A stretch of DNA of 64,000 nucleotides, taken from contig JAGXRM010000027.1 in the NCBI GenBank assembly GCA_018335855.1, positions 62,001 to 126,000 of the forward strand, given 5' to 3'. This stretch comes from Clostridiales bacterium (lineage in GTDB: Bacteria > Bacillota > Dethiobacteria > Dethiobacterales > Dethiobacteraceae). The notes under the pieces were generated by a model that searched no databases, was not told the origin of the DNA, and saw only the letters and a list, made by a program, of their open reading frames with translations. The translations under genes and the position numbers were made by a program. Below, piece by piece: positions 24,798 to 34,619 of the stretch (positions are counted from its first letter, which is position 1; every line of letters starts with the position of its first letter).

Positions 24798-25925
24798 TTA
24801 GTAGATTATATGGCATCTCCCGCAGTAGTTGCTGCCATGGCAGCGCAAGCACTCATACCCGTATTTCTGTCCATTTACATTTGTTGGATGCACAGCCTGC
24901 CACCCTTGTTTGTGTTTTTTATAATGGCATTGGGAACAAAATACCCTGGAAAATGGCGGGTCTTTTACGGTGTCCAATATGGCACGGTTAAAATCATGGC
25001 ATACATAGCAACCGAATTTTCCCTGGGTACGGGCCTTAGTAGCATGCATGCCTCTCCAGAGCTGTGTGTGCCCTTCAGGACGCTCCAGATGGCAGTCTCT
25101 GCAGAATATGTTGTTCCGTGCGTACTCTCTCACCGGATGGATGCCATAGGCTAGCATATCCGAATCTTCTATTGCCCCCCTTGTCCAGGAGTGACATCGG
25201 TCACAGGAGAGAAGGTCATTGTATGCTTGTAAACCGTGCTGAATTGTAAACGTTTCTTCCACATGTGATTCGGGAAAATATATATCCTTGTGACAGGCGG
25301 CGCAATCGAGAGTTGCGCGACGCAATTGATGACACTCAATACAACCACTCATTGAAAGGTTGCGATTTTCGTAGCTCATTTGAGACATAGAAAACCTGCG
25401 GGTCCAAATATTAACGTCAACAGAAAGAGCCATTTGCCGACTAGCGATGTTGGCGTGGACCACACCTTTGTGGCAGGACATGCAGTCTACCCGGACTTTT
25501 TCGTGGTTTTTGTGGGGGACAATGAGGTCGCCCGAAGGTGACATCTCCCGGTTTAATGCGTGGCAGTTGGTACAAGATTCGGCGGACATTTGCTCCCGCA
25601 TGGCAATGGGCAAATAGTAGGTGTTTGTCACATACTTATAGGCCATTTCAGCGAGGCTGACCTGAAATCTGATGACGCCGTCGAAGCCGGGGCCCTCGTG
25701 ACAAGTGACACAATCGGTGCGCTGGTGAGCCGATGCTTCCCAGGTACGGACATGGGGCACCATAACATGGCAGAGGCCGCAAGATTCGGGATTTCTGTAA
25801 TCCTGACTGTACACCAGCACGATAAATAACAGTAAAACGGCCATTACTGACGCAACAGCCCTTCGCTTGATTCGGGGGTCCCGTCCGTCAGGAAACTTGA
25901 ATTTAAACGGTTTTGGCTGGCCCAT
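24798..25925 (-). CDS. Membrane-anchored 12-heme cytochrome, NapC/NirT-like N-terminus
   Basis: This 375-residue protein has a cytoplasmic basic start, one transmembrane helix (about residues 24-41) and then twelve CxxCH motifs in the remaining 330 residues, an average of one per 27. The first two pairs (CGLCHVMV and CVTCHEGP) with the nearby HxxxxxxH elements resemble the NapC/NirT quinol dehydrogenase family. The rest is an extended multiheme tail. Such a protein could take electrons from menaquinol or another membrane donor and hand them to the 7- and 12-heme proteins. It is the first gene of the redox operon. NapC itself has four hemes, so this is either a fusion or a distinct large relative. 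Confidence 0.9.
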   Translation of the reverse strand: MGQPKPFKFKFPDGRDPRIKRRAVASVMAVLLLFIVLVYSQDYRNPESCGLCHVMVPHVRTWEASAHQRTDCVTCHEGPGFDGVIRFQVSLAEMAYKYVTNTYYLPIAMREQMSAESCTNCHALNREMSPSGDLIVPHKNHEKVRVDCMSCHKGVVHANIASRQMALSVDVNIWTRRFSMSQMSYENRNLSMSGCIECHQLRRATLDCAACHKDIYFPESHVEETFTIQHGLQAYNDLLSCDRCHSWTRGAIEDSDMLAYGIHPVREYARNNIFCRDCHLERPEGHTQLWRGMHATKARTQGKFGCYVCHDFNRAILDTVKDPPFSRVFCSQCHYKKHKQGWQAVHPTNVNGQKYGYECLRCHGSNYCGRCHIIY

Positions 25926-26004
25926 GATGTCCCTCCCCGGTTAGCTGGCCGCACCCCCTACAGATTTCGACAGATTGTGAAAATTCGTACGTTAATGGTG
26001 AATA

Positions 26005-26040
26005 AAAAAAACTGTACCCGGCATTTCAGCCTGATACAAT
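26005..26040 (-). terminator. Intrinsic terminator of the metallo-hydrolase gene
   Basis: On the minus strand an 11-bp imperfect stem (TTGTATCAGGC / GCCGGGTACAG) with a TGAAAT loop is followed by eight U. It lies about 96 bases past the stop codon at 26137 and separates the acs operon from the redox operon. The gap at 25926-26136 also holds two CAACTGCC direct repeats. I see no clear promoter for the cytochrome operon there. Confidence 0.75.
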
Positions 26041-26136
26041 TTCTCTATTTTTGCCTATTCTTCCTTGAAACAACTGCCCTTCATTGGCGGGGACAACTGC
26101 CTGCATTAATAAATGATTTTTAGGTATTTTGTCCCG

Positions 26137-27024
26137 TCATTGGCTATTATCGGCAGTTCGTTGCCACTTGTTGTCCACGTAATTAATTTTTACCTGTTTT
26201 TCGAGTCTGACTAGATGTTTTTCTAACATCGTTTGTTCGAAAAATTGGAAGAAAAACTTTGGTTCGGGATGGTGGGGGTAAAAAATGAATTGACTGCTCA
26301 GTTCCTGCAGTGAAAGTGGTTTATCTAATGCATGTACTATGGCTGCGTCCCGTGCCGGAATTTTAGCAGTGTATTCTTTTAACCTTTGGGTAACAGCGTG
26401 TGTGATATAGCCTTCTTCATGGCCGCTGATAAATCGGTCTGCGCCCAGGGCAATTATTTTCTGCATGGACCGTTCAAATTCATTAACATCCGATAACGCG
26501 TGGCCGTACCAGGGACCAAACGGTGTCAGGTCGATGTCGCCACCGATAAGGATACCGCTGTTTTCATCAAGGAAACAGCAGTGGCCGGGGCTGTGGCCCG
26601 GTGTGTGGATGACGCGGAGTTTTGTACGGCCTAGGTCAAGGAGCTCACCGTCGGAAAACATGCCGTCGATACGGGACTCCCGATAGTCGATAATCGGCAT
26701 GATTTTGCTAAACTCTTGTTCAGTAAAATGTTCGAATCCGGTATAGTGCAGCATTGTTTTGTAGTCGGTTAGTGGTGGAATATCTGCTTCGTGGCAAAGT
26801 ATCTGCGCATTGGGGAACAGACCGTTGCCGCGGATGTGGTCGGGGTGGTAGTGGGTATTAATTAAGACGTCTATTTTGTCTATTACGGGGGCGAGATTCT
26901 CTTTGCCGGCGGCGCTGTCAATCAGGACGTTGACCTCGTCTTTGATAAAGACACAGTGACAGAAAGGAAAACGCCCTTTATTCCTGCCGGGAATTACGTA
27001 GATGTTTTCTGTGATTTTAATCAT
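26137..27024 (-). CDS. MBL-fold metallo-hydrolase
   Basis: A 295-residue metallo-beta-lactamase-fold enzyme, started at the ATG at 27024 (MIKITENIYVIPG), which has AGGAGG directly upstream. A longer frame to 27066 would cross the metF terminator hairpin. The metal motif THYHPDHI, the second-site His in HTPGHSPGHCCF and the Asp in GGDIDL are present, so it is probably active. The substrate is not predictable from the fold (glyoxalase II, lactonase and RNase-like members all share it). It lies behind metF but after a terminator-like hairpin, so its link to C1 metabolism is only positional. Confidence 0.85.
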   Translation of the reverse strand: MIKITENIYVIPGRNKGRFPFCHCVFIKDEVNVLIDSAAGKENLAPVIDKIDVLINTHYHPDHIRGNGLFPNAQILCHEADIPPLTDYKTMLHYTGFEHFTEQEFSKIMPIIDYRESRIDGMFSDGELLDLGRTKLRVIHTPGHSPGHCCFLDENSGILIGGDIDLTPFGPWYGHALSDVNEFERSMQKIIALGADRFISGHEEGYITHAVTQRLKEYTAKIPARDAAIVHALDKPLSLQELSSQFIFYPHHPEPKFFFQFFEQTMLEKHLVRLEKQVKINYVDNKWQRTADNSQ

Positions 27025-27043
27025 GTTGCCTCCTAAAGAGAAA

Positions 27044-27064
27044 GCCCGGCCTAAACGGCCGGGC
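27044..27064 (-). terminator. Hairpin/terminator after metF
   Basis: GCCCGGCC-GTTTA-GGCCGGGC followed by a U-rich stretch (TTTCTCTTT) on the minus strand, 28 bases past the metF stop codon. It probably ends or reduces transcription of the acs operon. Confidence 0.7.
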
Positions 27065-27091
27065 ATTTTTAAACAATTATGCCGCTAAAGC

Positions 27092-28009
27092 TTAGTCGAA
27101 TTTAGGTCTGGGCAGTAAGCCGGCACGCTCGACGATCTCGGGGACGATTTCTTCCCAGGCGACCGCCATCAGGTGTACACCGGCCACGCCTTCTATGGTT
27201 TTTAGGTGTTTAATCATCTCCACACAGAGCTTTACGCCTTCTTCTTTTTTGTTTTCGGCAGCTTTAATGCGGTCAATGATTTCGTCGGGGACGATCATAC
27301 CGGAAACGTTGTTCTTCATATAACGGGCTGCGCCCAGTGATTTGATGGGGATAACGCCGGCCAGGATAGGCACTTTTTTATGAATGCCCAGTTCACGAAC
27401 TTTTGCCATCCAGCGCTCGAAACGGTCCATGTCGAAAATGGCCTGAGTCTGGATGAAGTCCACGCCTGCTTCCACTTTTTTGGCCAGGCGGTAAGCGCGG
27501 TATTCAAAGGGGTCGGCGAAGGGGTTTTCCACCGCACCGATAAAGATGTCGATGGGAGCTTCCAGCTTCTCGCCGCCGATGAAGACCTGCTCGTCACGCA
27601 TGTTTTTCAGTGAGCGGATTAGGTTCATGGAATCTAAATCGTTCACATTTTTGGCGGCGGGTTCATTGCCAAAGTTGGCATGGTCACCCTGCAGGCAAAG
27701 AATGTTTTTGATGCCCAGGGCTACTGCACCCAGGACGTCGGACTGAATCGCAATCCGGTTACGGTCGCGGCAGGTAATCTGGATAACAGGATCAATATCC
27801 ATATCGACCAGGATTTTACCGCAGGCAATGCTGGATGTGCGCACGATGGCCGTCTGGTTATCTGTCAGGTTAACAGCATCGACGACGCCACCGAGAAGAT
27901 GACCGTGATGTTCAATTTTTTCACGTTCCGCACTTTTGGGAGGGCCTAGTTCGCCTGTAACCACAAAAGCGCCACTGTTTAAAACCTTTTGCAGGTTGCT
28001 CATTGTCAT
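27092..28009 (-). CDS. metF: 5,10-methylenetetrahydrofolate reductase
   Basis: MetF reduces methylene-THF to methyl-THF, the last step of the methyl branch. The 305-residue protein is of the short bacterial type: the N-terminal VTGELGPPKSAE region with the catalytic Glu, a DNQTAIVRTSS flavin-contact region, the conserved ILCLQGDHA, and FIQTQAIFDMDRFERWM. It shares its stop/start with MetV upstream (the genes meet at 28009). MetV-containing MetF enzymes use ferredoxin or a complex partner rather than NADH alone; which donor is used here cannot be told. Confidence 0.95.
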   Translation of the reverse strand: MTMSNLQKVLNSGAFVVTGELGPPKSAEREKIEHHGHLLGGVVDAVNLTDNQTAIVRTSSIACGKILVDMDIDPVIQITCRDRNRIAIQSDVLGAVALGIKNILCLQGDHANFGNEPAAKNVNDLDSMNLIRSLKNMRDEQVFIGGEKLEAPIDIFIGAVENPFADPFEYRAYRLAKKVEAGVDFIQTQAIFDMDRFERWMAKVRELGIHKKVPILAGVIPIKSLGAARYMKNNVSGMIVPDEIIDRIKAAENKKEEGVKLCVEMIKHLKTIEGVAGVHLMAVAWEEIVPEIVERAGLLPRPKFD

Positions 28010-28677
28010 TACAGTTTCACATCCTCCCTAATCATTTTCCTCGGCCCACCGGAGTGGGATGTTGACCAGTCTTTGGGAGGCTTGACTTCTTCGAGGGCGG
28101 ATAGTTTGTCAAATTTCATGAGCCGCTCGACTATCAGGTGCCAGCCACAGTCTGTCTCTTTACTGACTTCACACTTGCCGTCTTGGGAACCGCCGCAGGG
28201 GCCGTTAAGCATGCTCTTGGAACAGCGGGCAATGGGACAAATGCCCATGGTCTCTTCTAATACACAGTTCCCGCAGCCCAGGCAGTTTTCCACCCATACT
28301 CCCTGTTGAAAGGGCATACCCATAAAGGTGGTGTTAATGCCGGGCAGGGTGCGCATGTCTTCGTAGTGCATATTCATGGTCTGTACACCGACGCCACAGG
28401 CCAGGGAAACGATAACGTCGGCATCTTCGATTAACTTGCGTCCAGCTTCCAGATACTCGAACTCACATTGTCTTTCAATGGTGTGGCTTTTTACTTCCAC
28501 AGGCTTGCCGGCGCGTTTGCGGGCTACGGAAATAGCTAATGCTGTTTCCTTGGCTTCTTTATCGCCGCCTGCCATACAGACAGTGACACATTCACCGCAA
28601 CCGAGGACAAGAATCTTCTCGAAGGGTTCTACAGCTTTAATAATTTCCTGTAGGGGTTTGCGTTCACCGACGATCAT
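28009..28677 (-). CDS. metV: MetV, zinc/Fe-S partner subunit of methylene-THF reductase
   Basis: This 222-residue protein has the methylene-THF reductase C-terminal family signature. One cysteine region contains CGECVTVCMAGGDKEA; the second is WVENCLGCGNCVLEETMGICPIARCSKSMLNGPCGGS, with many cysteines suited to Fe-S and zinc binding. In acetogens MetV passes electrons to MetF. It is directly followed by metF and preceded by the flavin/ferredoxin/MvhD fusion gene with a 4-base overlap. That order suggests electron flow from the fusion to MetV to MetF, as proposed for the Moorella MetVF-HdrABC-MvhD complex. Confidence 0.93.
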   Translation of the reverse strand: MIVGERKPLQEIIKAVEPFEKILVLGCGECVTVCMAGGDKEAKETALAISVARKRAGKPVEVKSHTIERQCEFEYLEAGRKLIEDADVIVSLACGVGVQTMNMHYEDMRTLPGINTTFMGMPFQQGVWVENCLGCGNCVLEETMGICPIARCSKSMLNGPCGGSQDGKCEVSKETDCGWHLIVERLMKFDKLSALEEVKPPKDWSTSHSGGPRKMIREDVKL

Positions 28678-30755
28678 TCGCTTTCACCTCCCCCACCATT
28701 TAAAACATGATTGATTTTAGTCAGGAAACCTTCTGCTACCGGAGCGAAGTTACGAACTTCATCCAGGGAAAGGGTGAGATGTTCCACACGGTCTTTTTCC
28801 AGACCCAGTTGTTCAAGAATTTCCTGGGCACGGCCTACCCGTTGTGAAGCCCACTTGCTTACATTCTGGTAGGTGCATTCTTCTTCTTCACTGCAACCGG
28901 CCACGAAAACGCCTTCAGCGCCCAGGTCGAACGCCTCCAGGATTTTTGCCACTTCCACTTTGGCCACACAGGGGACACGTACTATAGCCAGATTGGTTGG
29001 GCGACCGTTATTGATATAGTTGAGGAAATCACGCTCGGCAAACGCGCCGTAGCTGCAACAGAAGACGACGGTAGCCGGACCGTTTTGGGCGGCCAGTTTT
29101 AATGCATCTTCCATCTGATCTAATGCGTGCTGGGCGTAATGGTCACGGAAGCGAATCGCGCTGGCCGGACAAATGCCGACACACAGCCCACAGGCCTGGC
29201 ACTCCTCATTGCGAATGGTGAAGACACCGTTCTCATCAATGTGGGGTACGTCGTAGGGGCAGGTGCGCAGACAAGTCAGGCAGACGGCACAGATGTCATC
29301 GATACATTCGGCACCGGCGGCACAGTCCATACAGCGGCGGCTTTCGCAAAGCGCCATACGCTCATCATAGCCGATTTCCACATGGTCATTGTGCTGAGCA
29401 CGGGTTTGGGCAGGGAGAACAGGCACATGAATTCTGTCAATGCGCTTTACTTTCTCCACCGTGGATTCCGAAAGATCATTAAAGGTTGTAAACTGGTCTG
29501 CGAGGTTTGCATCAAAGGGCACATTGTCCAGGAAGCTCTGTACGGCCAGAGCTGTTTTACGTCCTGTGGACATGGCCTTTACAGCGGAACCGGGACCGAA
29601 GACCAATTCACCGCAGGCAAACACGCCGGGGCGGGTAGTCTGCATAGTCCGGGGATTGTAGTTGAGAATTCCTCTGTCTGTTAGTTCAATGCCAAAGTCT
29701 GTCAGGTAAGACAGATTGTCGTTACCCTGCCCGATGGCGAAGATGACAACATTGGCTTCAATGATGTTCTTCTTGTCACCCATTTTAGGGTTAAAGCGCT
29801 TGTGCTCATCAAAGACAGAGAGTACTTCCTGTACTTCCATGCCGGTGATTGTGCCGTCATCAGCAGTGATAATCTGCTTGGGACCCCATGCGGGGAACAT
29901 GATGACGCCTTCTTCCAAAGCTTCTTCGATTTCCCATTCGAAGGCGGGCATTTCGGTACGACACTCAAGGCATGCCAATTGCACGCTTTCTGCGCCACAA
30001 CGAACTGCGGCACGGGCCACGTCCATGGCTACGTTACCGCCGCCGACGACAAATACGTGACTGCCCGGCTCAAACATAAAGTTATTATATTTGGCTTCGT
30101 TAAGGAAGGGAAGCGCCAGCATTACGCCTTTGGCATCGGAACCGGGAATGGGAATGCCTTTACTTGTGGGCAGTCCCATGGCCAGTACAATAGCCTGATA
30201 GTCATTGGAAAGTTCATCAATGGTAAAATCTTTGCCTAATTCGACGCCGGTACGGATTTCCACGCCAAGCTCGGCGATGCGGGAAACATCGTTGCGCATG
30301 GAATCCATGGGCAAGCGGTAATGGGGTATGAAGTTAGTGATGGCACCGCCCGCTTCCGAGGAACGTTCAAAAACTGTTACGGCAAATCCCTTTTGTACCA
30401 AGTCTTTCGCCACTGTGAGGCCGGCAGGACCGCCTCCCACAACGGCTACTTTTTCAGTACGGGTTGCCTGAGCTTTATTCACTGTAGGCCAACTGCCGTT
30501 CTCCACGGCAAAGCGCTTTAACGCACGGATAGAAACCGCTTCGTCAACATCTTTGCGGCGGCATTCCGTCTCACAGGGATGGGCACAGATGGTACCGCAG
30601 ACGGAAGGCATGGGGTTGACCTCGCTGATAATCTCCAAAGCCTTGTCGTAGTTGCCGATAGAAATCTGACGCACGTATTCCTGAGCGTCCTGATGAATCG
30701 GGCAACCGGCCTGGCAGGGAGGATACTGCGGGACTGTCCCTTTATTGTTATTCAA
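28674..30755 (-). CDS. Fused flavoprotein/ferredoxin/MvhD electron-transfer protein
   Basis: This 693-residue protein combines three modules. Residues about 1-450 form a GltD-like NAD(P)H/FAD oxidoreductase: N-terminal Cys-rich CQAGC..CGTICAHPCETEC, FAD site VVGGGPAGLT, second nucleotide site VVGGGNVAMD, and GQG/GEL closing motifs. Residues about 475-535 carry a 2[4Fe-4S] ferredoxin (CLTCLRTCPYD, CQACGLCVGICP). The last about 145 residues are an MvhD-like domain (VVFCCSYGAFAE, VPCVAKVEV, GVFVAGCSEEEECTYQ). In Moorella, HdrA and MvhD are separate partners of MetVF. A fusion immediately upstream of metV-metF suggests the same coupling in fewer polypeptides. No HdrB/C genes are visible in this window. 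Confidence 0.9.
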   Translation of the reverse strand: MNNNKGTVPQYPPCQAGCPIHQDAQEYVRQISIGNYDKALEIISEVNPMPSVCGTICAHPCETECRRKDVDEAVSIRALKRFAVENGSWPTVNKAQATRTEKVAVVGGGPAGLTVAKDLVQKGFAVTVFERSSEAGGAITNFIPHYRLPMDSMRNDVSRIAELGVEIRTGVELGKDFTIDELSNDYQAIVLAMGLPTSKGIPIPGSDAKGVMLALPFLNEAKYNNFMFEPGSHVFVVGGGNVAMDVARAAVRCGAESVQLACLECRTEMPAFEWEIEEALEEGVIMFPAWGPKQIITADDGTITGMEVQEVLSVFDEHKRFNPKMGDKKNIIEANVVIFAIGQGNDNLSYLTDFGIELTDRGILNYNPRTMQTTRPGVFACGELVFGPGSAVKAMSTGRKTALAVQSFLDNVPFDANLADQFTTFNDLSESTVEKVKRIDRIHVPVLPAQTRAQHNDHVEIGYDERMALCESRRCMDCAAGAECIDDICAVCLTCLRTCPYDVPHIDENGVFTIRNEECQACGLCVGICPASAIRFRDHYAQHALDQMEDALKLAAQNGPATVVFCCSYGAFAERDFLNYINNGRPTNLAIVRVPCVAKVEVAKILEAFDLGAEGVFVAGCSEEEECTYQNVSKWASQRVGRAQEILEQLGLEKDRVEHLTLSLDEVRNFAPVAEGFLTKINHVLNGGGGESE

Positions 30756-30779
30756 TGACTTTTCCTCCTTACTGCAGCT

Positions 30780-31571
<792 letters not shown>

Positions 31572-31596
31572 CTACTCTACCTCCCTTTATTTCGGA

Positions 31597-31644
31597 AAGA
31601 GGGCGCTCCAAGCGAACGGCTACGCAGCTTATGAACGCCCTCTT
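31597..31644 (-). other. Intercistronic hairpin between acsD and acsE
   Basis: Arms AAGAGGGCG (minus-strand 5') and CGCCCTCTT pair around a 30-base loop. Only three U follow, so it looks more like an mRNA processing or stability element than a full terminator. Confidence 0.5.
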
Positions 31645-31676
31645 AGCAGATAATTCAATTGTTTTTTATTTGAGAA

Positions 31677-32657
31677 TTACTCGTCGAAACTGGTTTTAAC
31701 CATCAGCTCTTCAATGTTTTGCTTAATCAGGGTCGCAGCTTTGGGATGGCGCATGACCACCACATCGATACCGGCCTGCAGCAGTGCCATAGCTGTGGTT
31801 GCTTCCCACAGAATACCACGGGTTTCCTGTTCGCCCCAGGCAGGGAAATCGGCGGCGGAGGCATTGGCTTCCTTGGTACGCCATACTTCAAAGCCTACAT
31901 TGCCGATCATCGGCATACCGAGCATATTGTCACCCTGCAAAGCACCATTGCGGGCCCGCTCCATGATGGAGTAGCCGTATTCCACACCGTAGCCCAGGGC
32001 TGCGATGGTGGGGTCAATGACGATACGGTTAGCAGGCAGGTTCATATCGGTAATCAAAATGTTAAGCTGCTTGCAGATATTGATGTCGATTGGCGACTGG
32101 GCAATAATATTGTGTTTATGAACCATACACGCCGCAGTCAGAGACTTATAGTTATCCTGCTCGGCAACGCCAAGTAGCAGGTTCTCGCCGGCTGCAGTTT
32201 CTGCAACCAAAGGTAGGACGAGATTATCCTTTTCCGGTTTGCCGCAGCCGATAACAACCAGCGGGCAGCCTACGGCAGCCAGCACATCTTTTACAACTTT
32301 GGCGCAATCCTCCGGAGAAGCATCTTTGATATCGGGGTCAGCACCTTTAAAACGGAGAACGATAAGGTCAGCACCGAACTCCTCCACACATTTTTTCGCC
32401 CAGGCTGCCGGATCGTTCCACACGTCTGCGTAGAAAGGCTTAAAGCAATCATTCCAATCGGTGGGTTCTACGTCCCAAATCTCCAAAGCGACCACAGGAC
32501 GGTTTGGAATGTCTCCTTCAAAATGAAGGAAGGGTAAGGCAGCTTCGCCACCTACGGTGATTGTATAGGCACGGGTGCCTCCCTGCTCTTTTGTCGCGCC
32601 GAGAACCACTTCGCCTACTTTACTTCTATACTTTTCTTTCACTGCGTTAAAAGCCAT
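31677..32657 (-). CDS. acsD: Corrinoid iron-sulfur protein, small subunit
   Basis: AcsD forms the corrinoid/Fe-S protein with AcsC, the methyl carrier between AcsE and acetyl-CoA synthase. The 326-residue subunit is a TIM barrel (CdhD family): [24 protein letters not shown] at the start, [28 protein letters not shown], and the C-terminal [15 protein letters not shown]. Length is close to the Moorella subunit. It starts five bases after the end of the AcsV gene and is followed by acsE after a hairpin. Confidence 0.94.
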   Translation of the reverse strand: MAFNAVKEKYRSKVGEVVLGATKEQGGTRAYTITVGGEAALPFLHFEGDIPNRPVVALEIWDVEPTDWNDCFKPFYADVWNDPAAWAKKCVEEFGADLIVLRFKGADPDIKDASPEDCAKVVKDVLAAVGCPLVVIGCGKPEKDNLVLPLVAETAAGENLLLGVAEQDNYKSLTAACMVHKHNIIAQSPIDINICKQLNILITDMNLPANRIVIDPTIAALGYGVEYGYSIMERARNGALQGDNMLGMPMIGNVGFEVWRTKEANASAADFPAWGEQETRGILWEATTAMALLQAGIDVVVMRHPKAATLIKQNIEELMVKTSFDE

Positions 32658-32661
32658 GAGG

Positions 32662-34578
32662 TTACTCTCCTTTCTGATCGTTATTTGCTACCACCGACGG
32701 AAACAGGCTCATATCCGTATGGGGCAAAAAGAGCGCCGATACGAATTCATCCATAAAATCATTCCCGACGGATAGTTCAAGATAAGTCATTTTTTTACCC
32801 AGTTCCTGTGCTTCTCTGTAGGCATCCTGCGAAAGCAGGGCAAGCCTGGCTCCCTTTACGGAAGAGTTGCCGATAAAGACATACTTTTCCGGAGGCAGAT
32901 CAGGAAACAGCCCAATCGTGATGGCATCGCGAATATTGATGTAGTTGCCGAAACCACCGGCGATCAGGACTTTGTCAATCATTTCTTCTTCAAGCTGCAC
33001 CGCTTTGAGCATACTGCGGATGCCGGCATAAACGGCTCCTTTGGCGCGGAGCAGGTTTTTAATATCGTTTTCGGTAATGATAATGTCTTTGCCGCATTCC
33101 GTCACATCGCCCCAGACAAGGACAAACTCCCAACCATCATCTCCCTCTCGCATACGGGGAGTATTAATATCGGTTTGCAGTTTGCCTGCTCTGTCAATAA
33201 TGCCAACATCGCGGAATTTGGCCAGACAGTCGATAAGCCCGGAACCACAGATTCCCATGGCTCTCGATTTACCGATGGTGCTTACTTCCACCTCAAACGT
33301 TTCAGAGTCAATCCTGACATACTCGATGGCACCTTTCATCGCACGCATGCCAAAGGTAATGCCTCCCCCTTCAAATGCGGGGCCCGCTGAACATGAAACG
33401 GAAACAAGCCAGTCCTGGTTGCCAAGCACCATTTCCCCATTGGTTCCGATGTCAATAAAGAGGACAATCTCTTCTGCCTTTGCCATGTTGGTGATTAACG
33501 TTCCGGAGACAATATCTCCGCCAACATAGGACGCAACAGACGGGAAACAGGCAACATACGCGCTGGGATTAATCTTTAAACCAAGCTCTTCCGCTTTAAC
33601 CGGCGGGGTGACTGACGCTAACGGGATATAAGGTTCCAATCGGATATACTTAGGTGTCAGGCCCAGGAACAAGTGGGTCATTGTGGTATTACCGGCCACC
33701 ACCGCAATATGGACGTCATCCTCGCTGACATGGCTTTGCGACAATAACTCGTCAATCAGCTGATTAATGGTGTTGACAACAGCCAAATGAAGGTCGTTTA
33801 GACCACTATCATCCGAGGCGTGTATCATCCTGGTTATCACATCGTCCCCGTAACGGGCCTGCTTATTGTATGTCCCCTTTTTACCCAGCGTCATTCCGCT
33901 TTCTAAGTCCAGCAGATAAACGACGACTGTGGTTGTACCGATGTCTATGGCGAGGCCATAGGATGGCTTCTCGGCATGGCCTGGTTCCAAATGAACGATG
34001 TCTGCACAGCCGTTGAGCTGTGTGACAGTAACGGTCACCCGCCAGTCACCTGTGCGGAGTGTATCAGCCAACCCCCGAAGCGTATGAAGTCCGATATGAA
34101 TGTCACCGCATTCCATTTCGTTGCGTAATGCAGCCTGCAGGCGGTTAAGATCGGAAACGTTTTCCGTCAGCGACGGTTCGCTCAGAGTCAGCTTAACCTT
34201 ACGGCAAAGCGGTTTGAAGTCATACCCGGCCGCTAAATCCTCGTCCCTCTCCATCAGGATGTCTTTTTCCTCAAGGAGTACTTGATGCTCATCAAGTCGG
34301 GAATCCTTAGGAATATCGATAACAACATTATCGTTAACCGTAGACTGACAGGCTAATACCAAACCGGCTTGCTTGGCTCTTTGGGAAATGCTGCCTGTAC
34401 TCTTCACATTGACCCGGCCGTCTTTTACTTTTACCAGACAGCGCCCGCAGGTACCGTCCCCGCCACAGTTGCTCTTCAGTTCCACACCAGCCAATGTGGC
34501 GGCACGGAGAAGGGAAGTGCCGGGTTCTACATGGGCAATCAGATTATCAGGAAAAAACAGAACCGAGACTTTTTCCAT
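32662..34578 (-). CDS. acsV: Corrinoid activation/regeneration protein
   Basis: AcsV (RACo type) re-reduces the corrinoid protein when its cobalt is oxidised to Co(II), using ATP and an electron donor. The 638-residue protein has an N-terminal [2Fe-2S] ferredoxin domain ([14 protein letters not shown] plus Cys in LACQST). A linker follows, then an ASKHA ATPase-like domain with [13 protein letters not shown] (about residue 209) and [12 protein letters not shown] (about 385). The C-terminal DUF4445 motif GGFGNYINI near residue 555 closes the family pattern. It sits between acsC and acsD, as is usual in acetogens. Confidence 0.94.
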   Translation of the reverse strand: MEKVSVLFFPDNLIAHVEPGTSLLRAATLAGVELKSNCGGDGTCGRCLVKVKDGRVNVKSTGSISQRAKQAGLVLACQSTVNDNVVIDIPKDSRLDEHQVLLEEKDILMERDEDLAAGYDFKPLCRKVKLTLSEPSLTENVSDLNRLQAALRNEMECGDIHIGLHTLRGLADTLRTGDWRVTVTVTQLNGCADIVHLEPGHAEKPSYGLAIDIGTTTVVVYLLDLESGMTLGKKGTYNKQARYGDDVITRMIHASDDSGLNDLHLAVVNTINQLIDELLSQSHVSEDDVHIAVVAGNTTMTHLFLGLTPKYIRLEPYIPLASVTPPVKAEELGLKINPSAYVACFPSVASYVGGDIVSGTLITNMAKAEEIVLFIDIGTNGEMVLGNQDWLVSVSCSAGPAFEGGGITFGMRAMKGAIEYVRIDSETFEVEVSTIGKSRAMGICGSGLIDCLAKFRDVGIIDRAGKLQTDINTPRMREGDDGWEFVLVWGDVTECGKDIIITENDIKNLLRAKGAVYAGIRSMLKAVQLEEEMIDKVLIAGGFGNYINIRDAITIGLFPDLPPEKYVFIGNSSVKGARLALLSQDAYREAQELGKKMTYLELSVGNDFMDEFVSALFLPHTDMSLFPSVVANNDQKGE

Positions 34579-34619
34579 TATTTGTCACCTTTTCTACGTA
34601 GTGTCTATGGTGCGTACGA

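Noticed and set aside
27025-27066. N-terminal extension of the metallo-hydrolase
   Set aside because: The extra codons lie in the metF terminator hairpin; the ATG at 27024 has a perfect AGGAGG.
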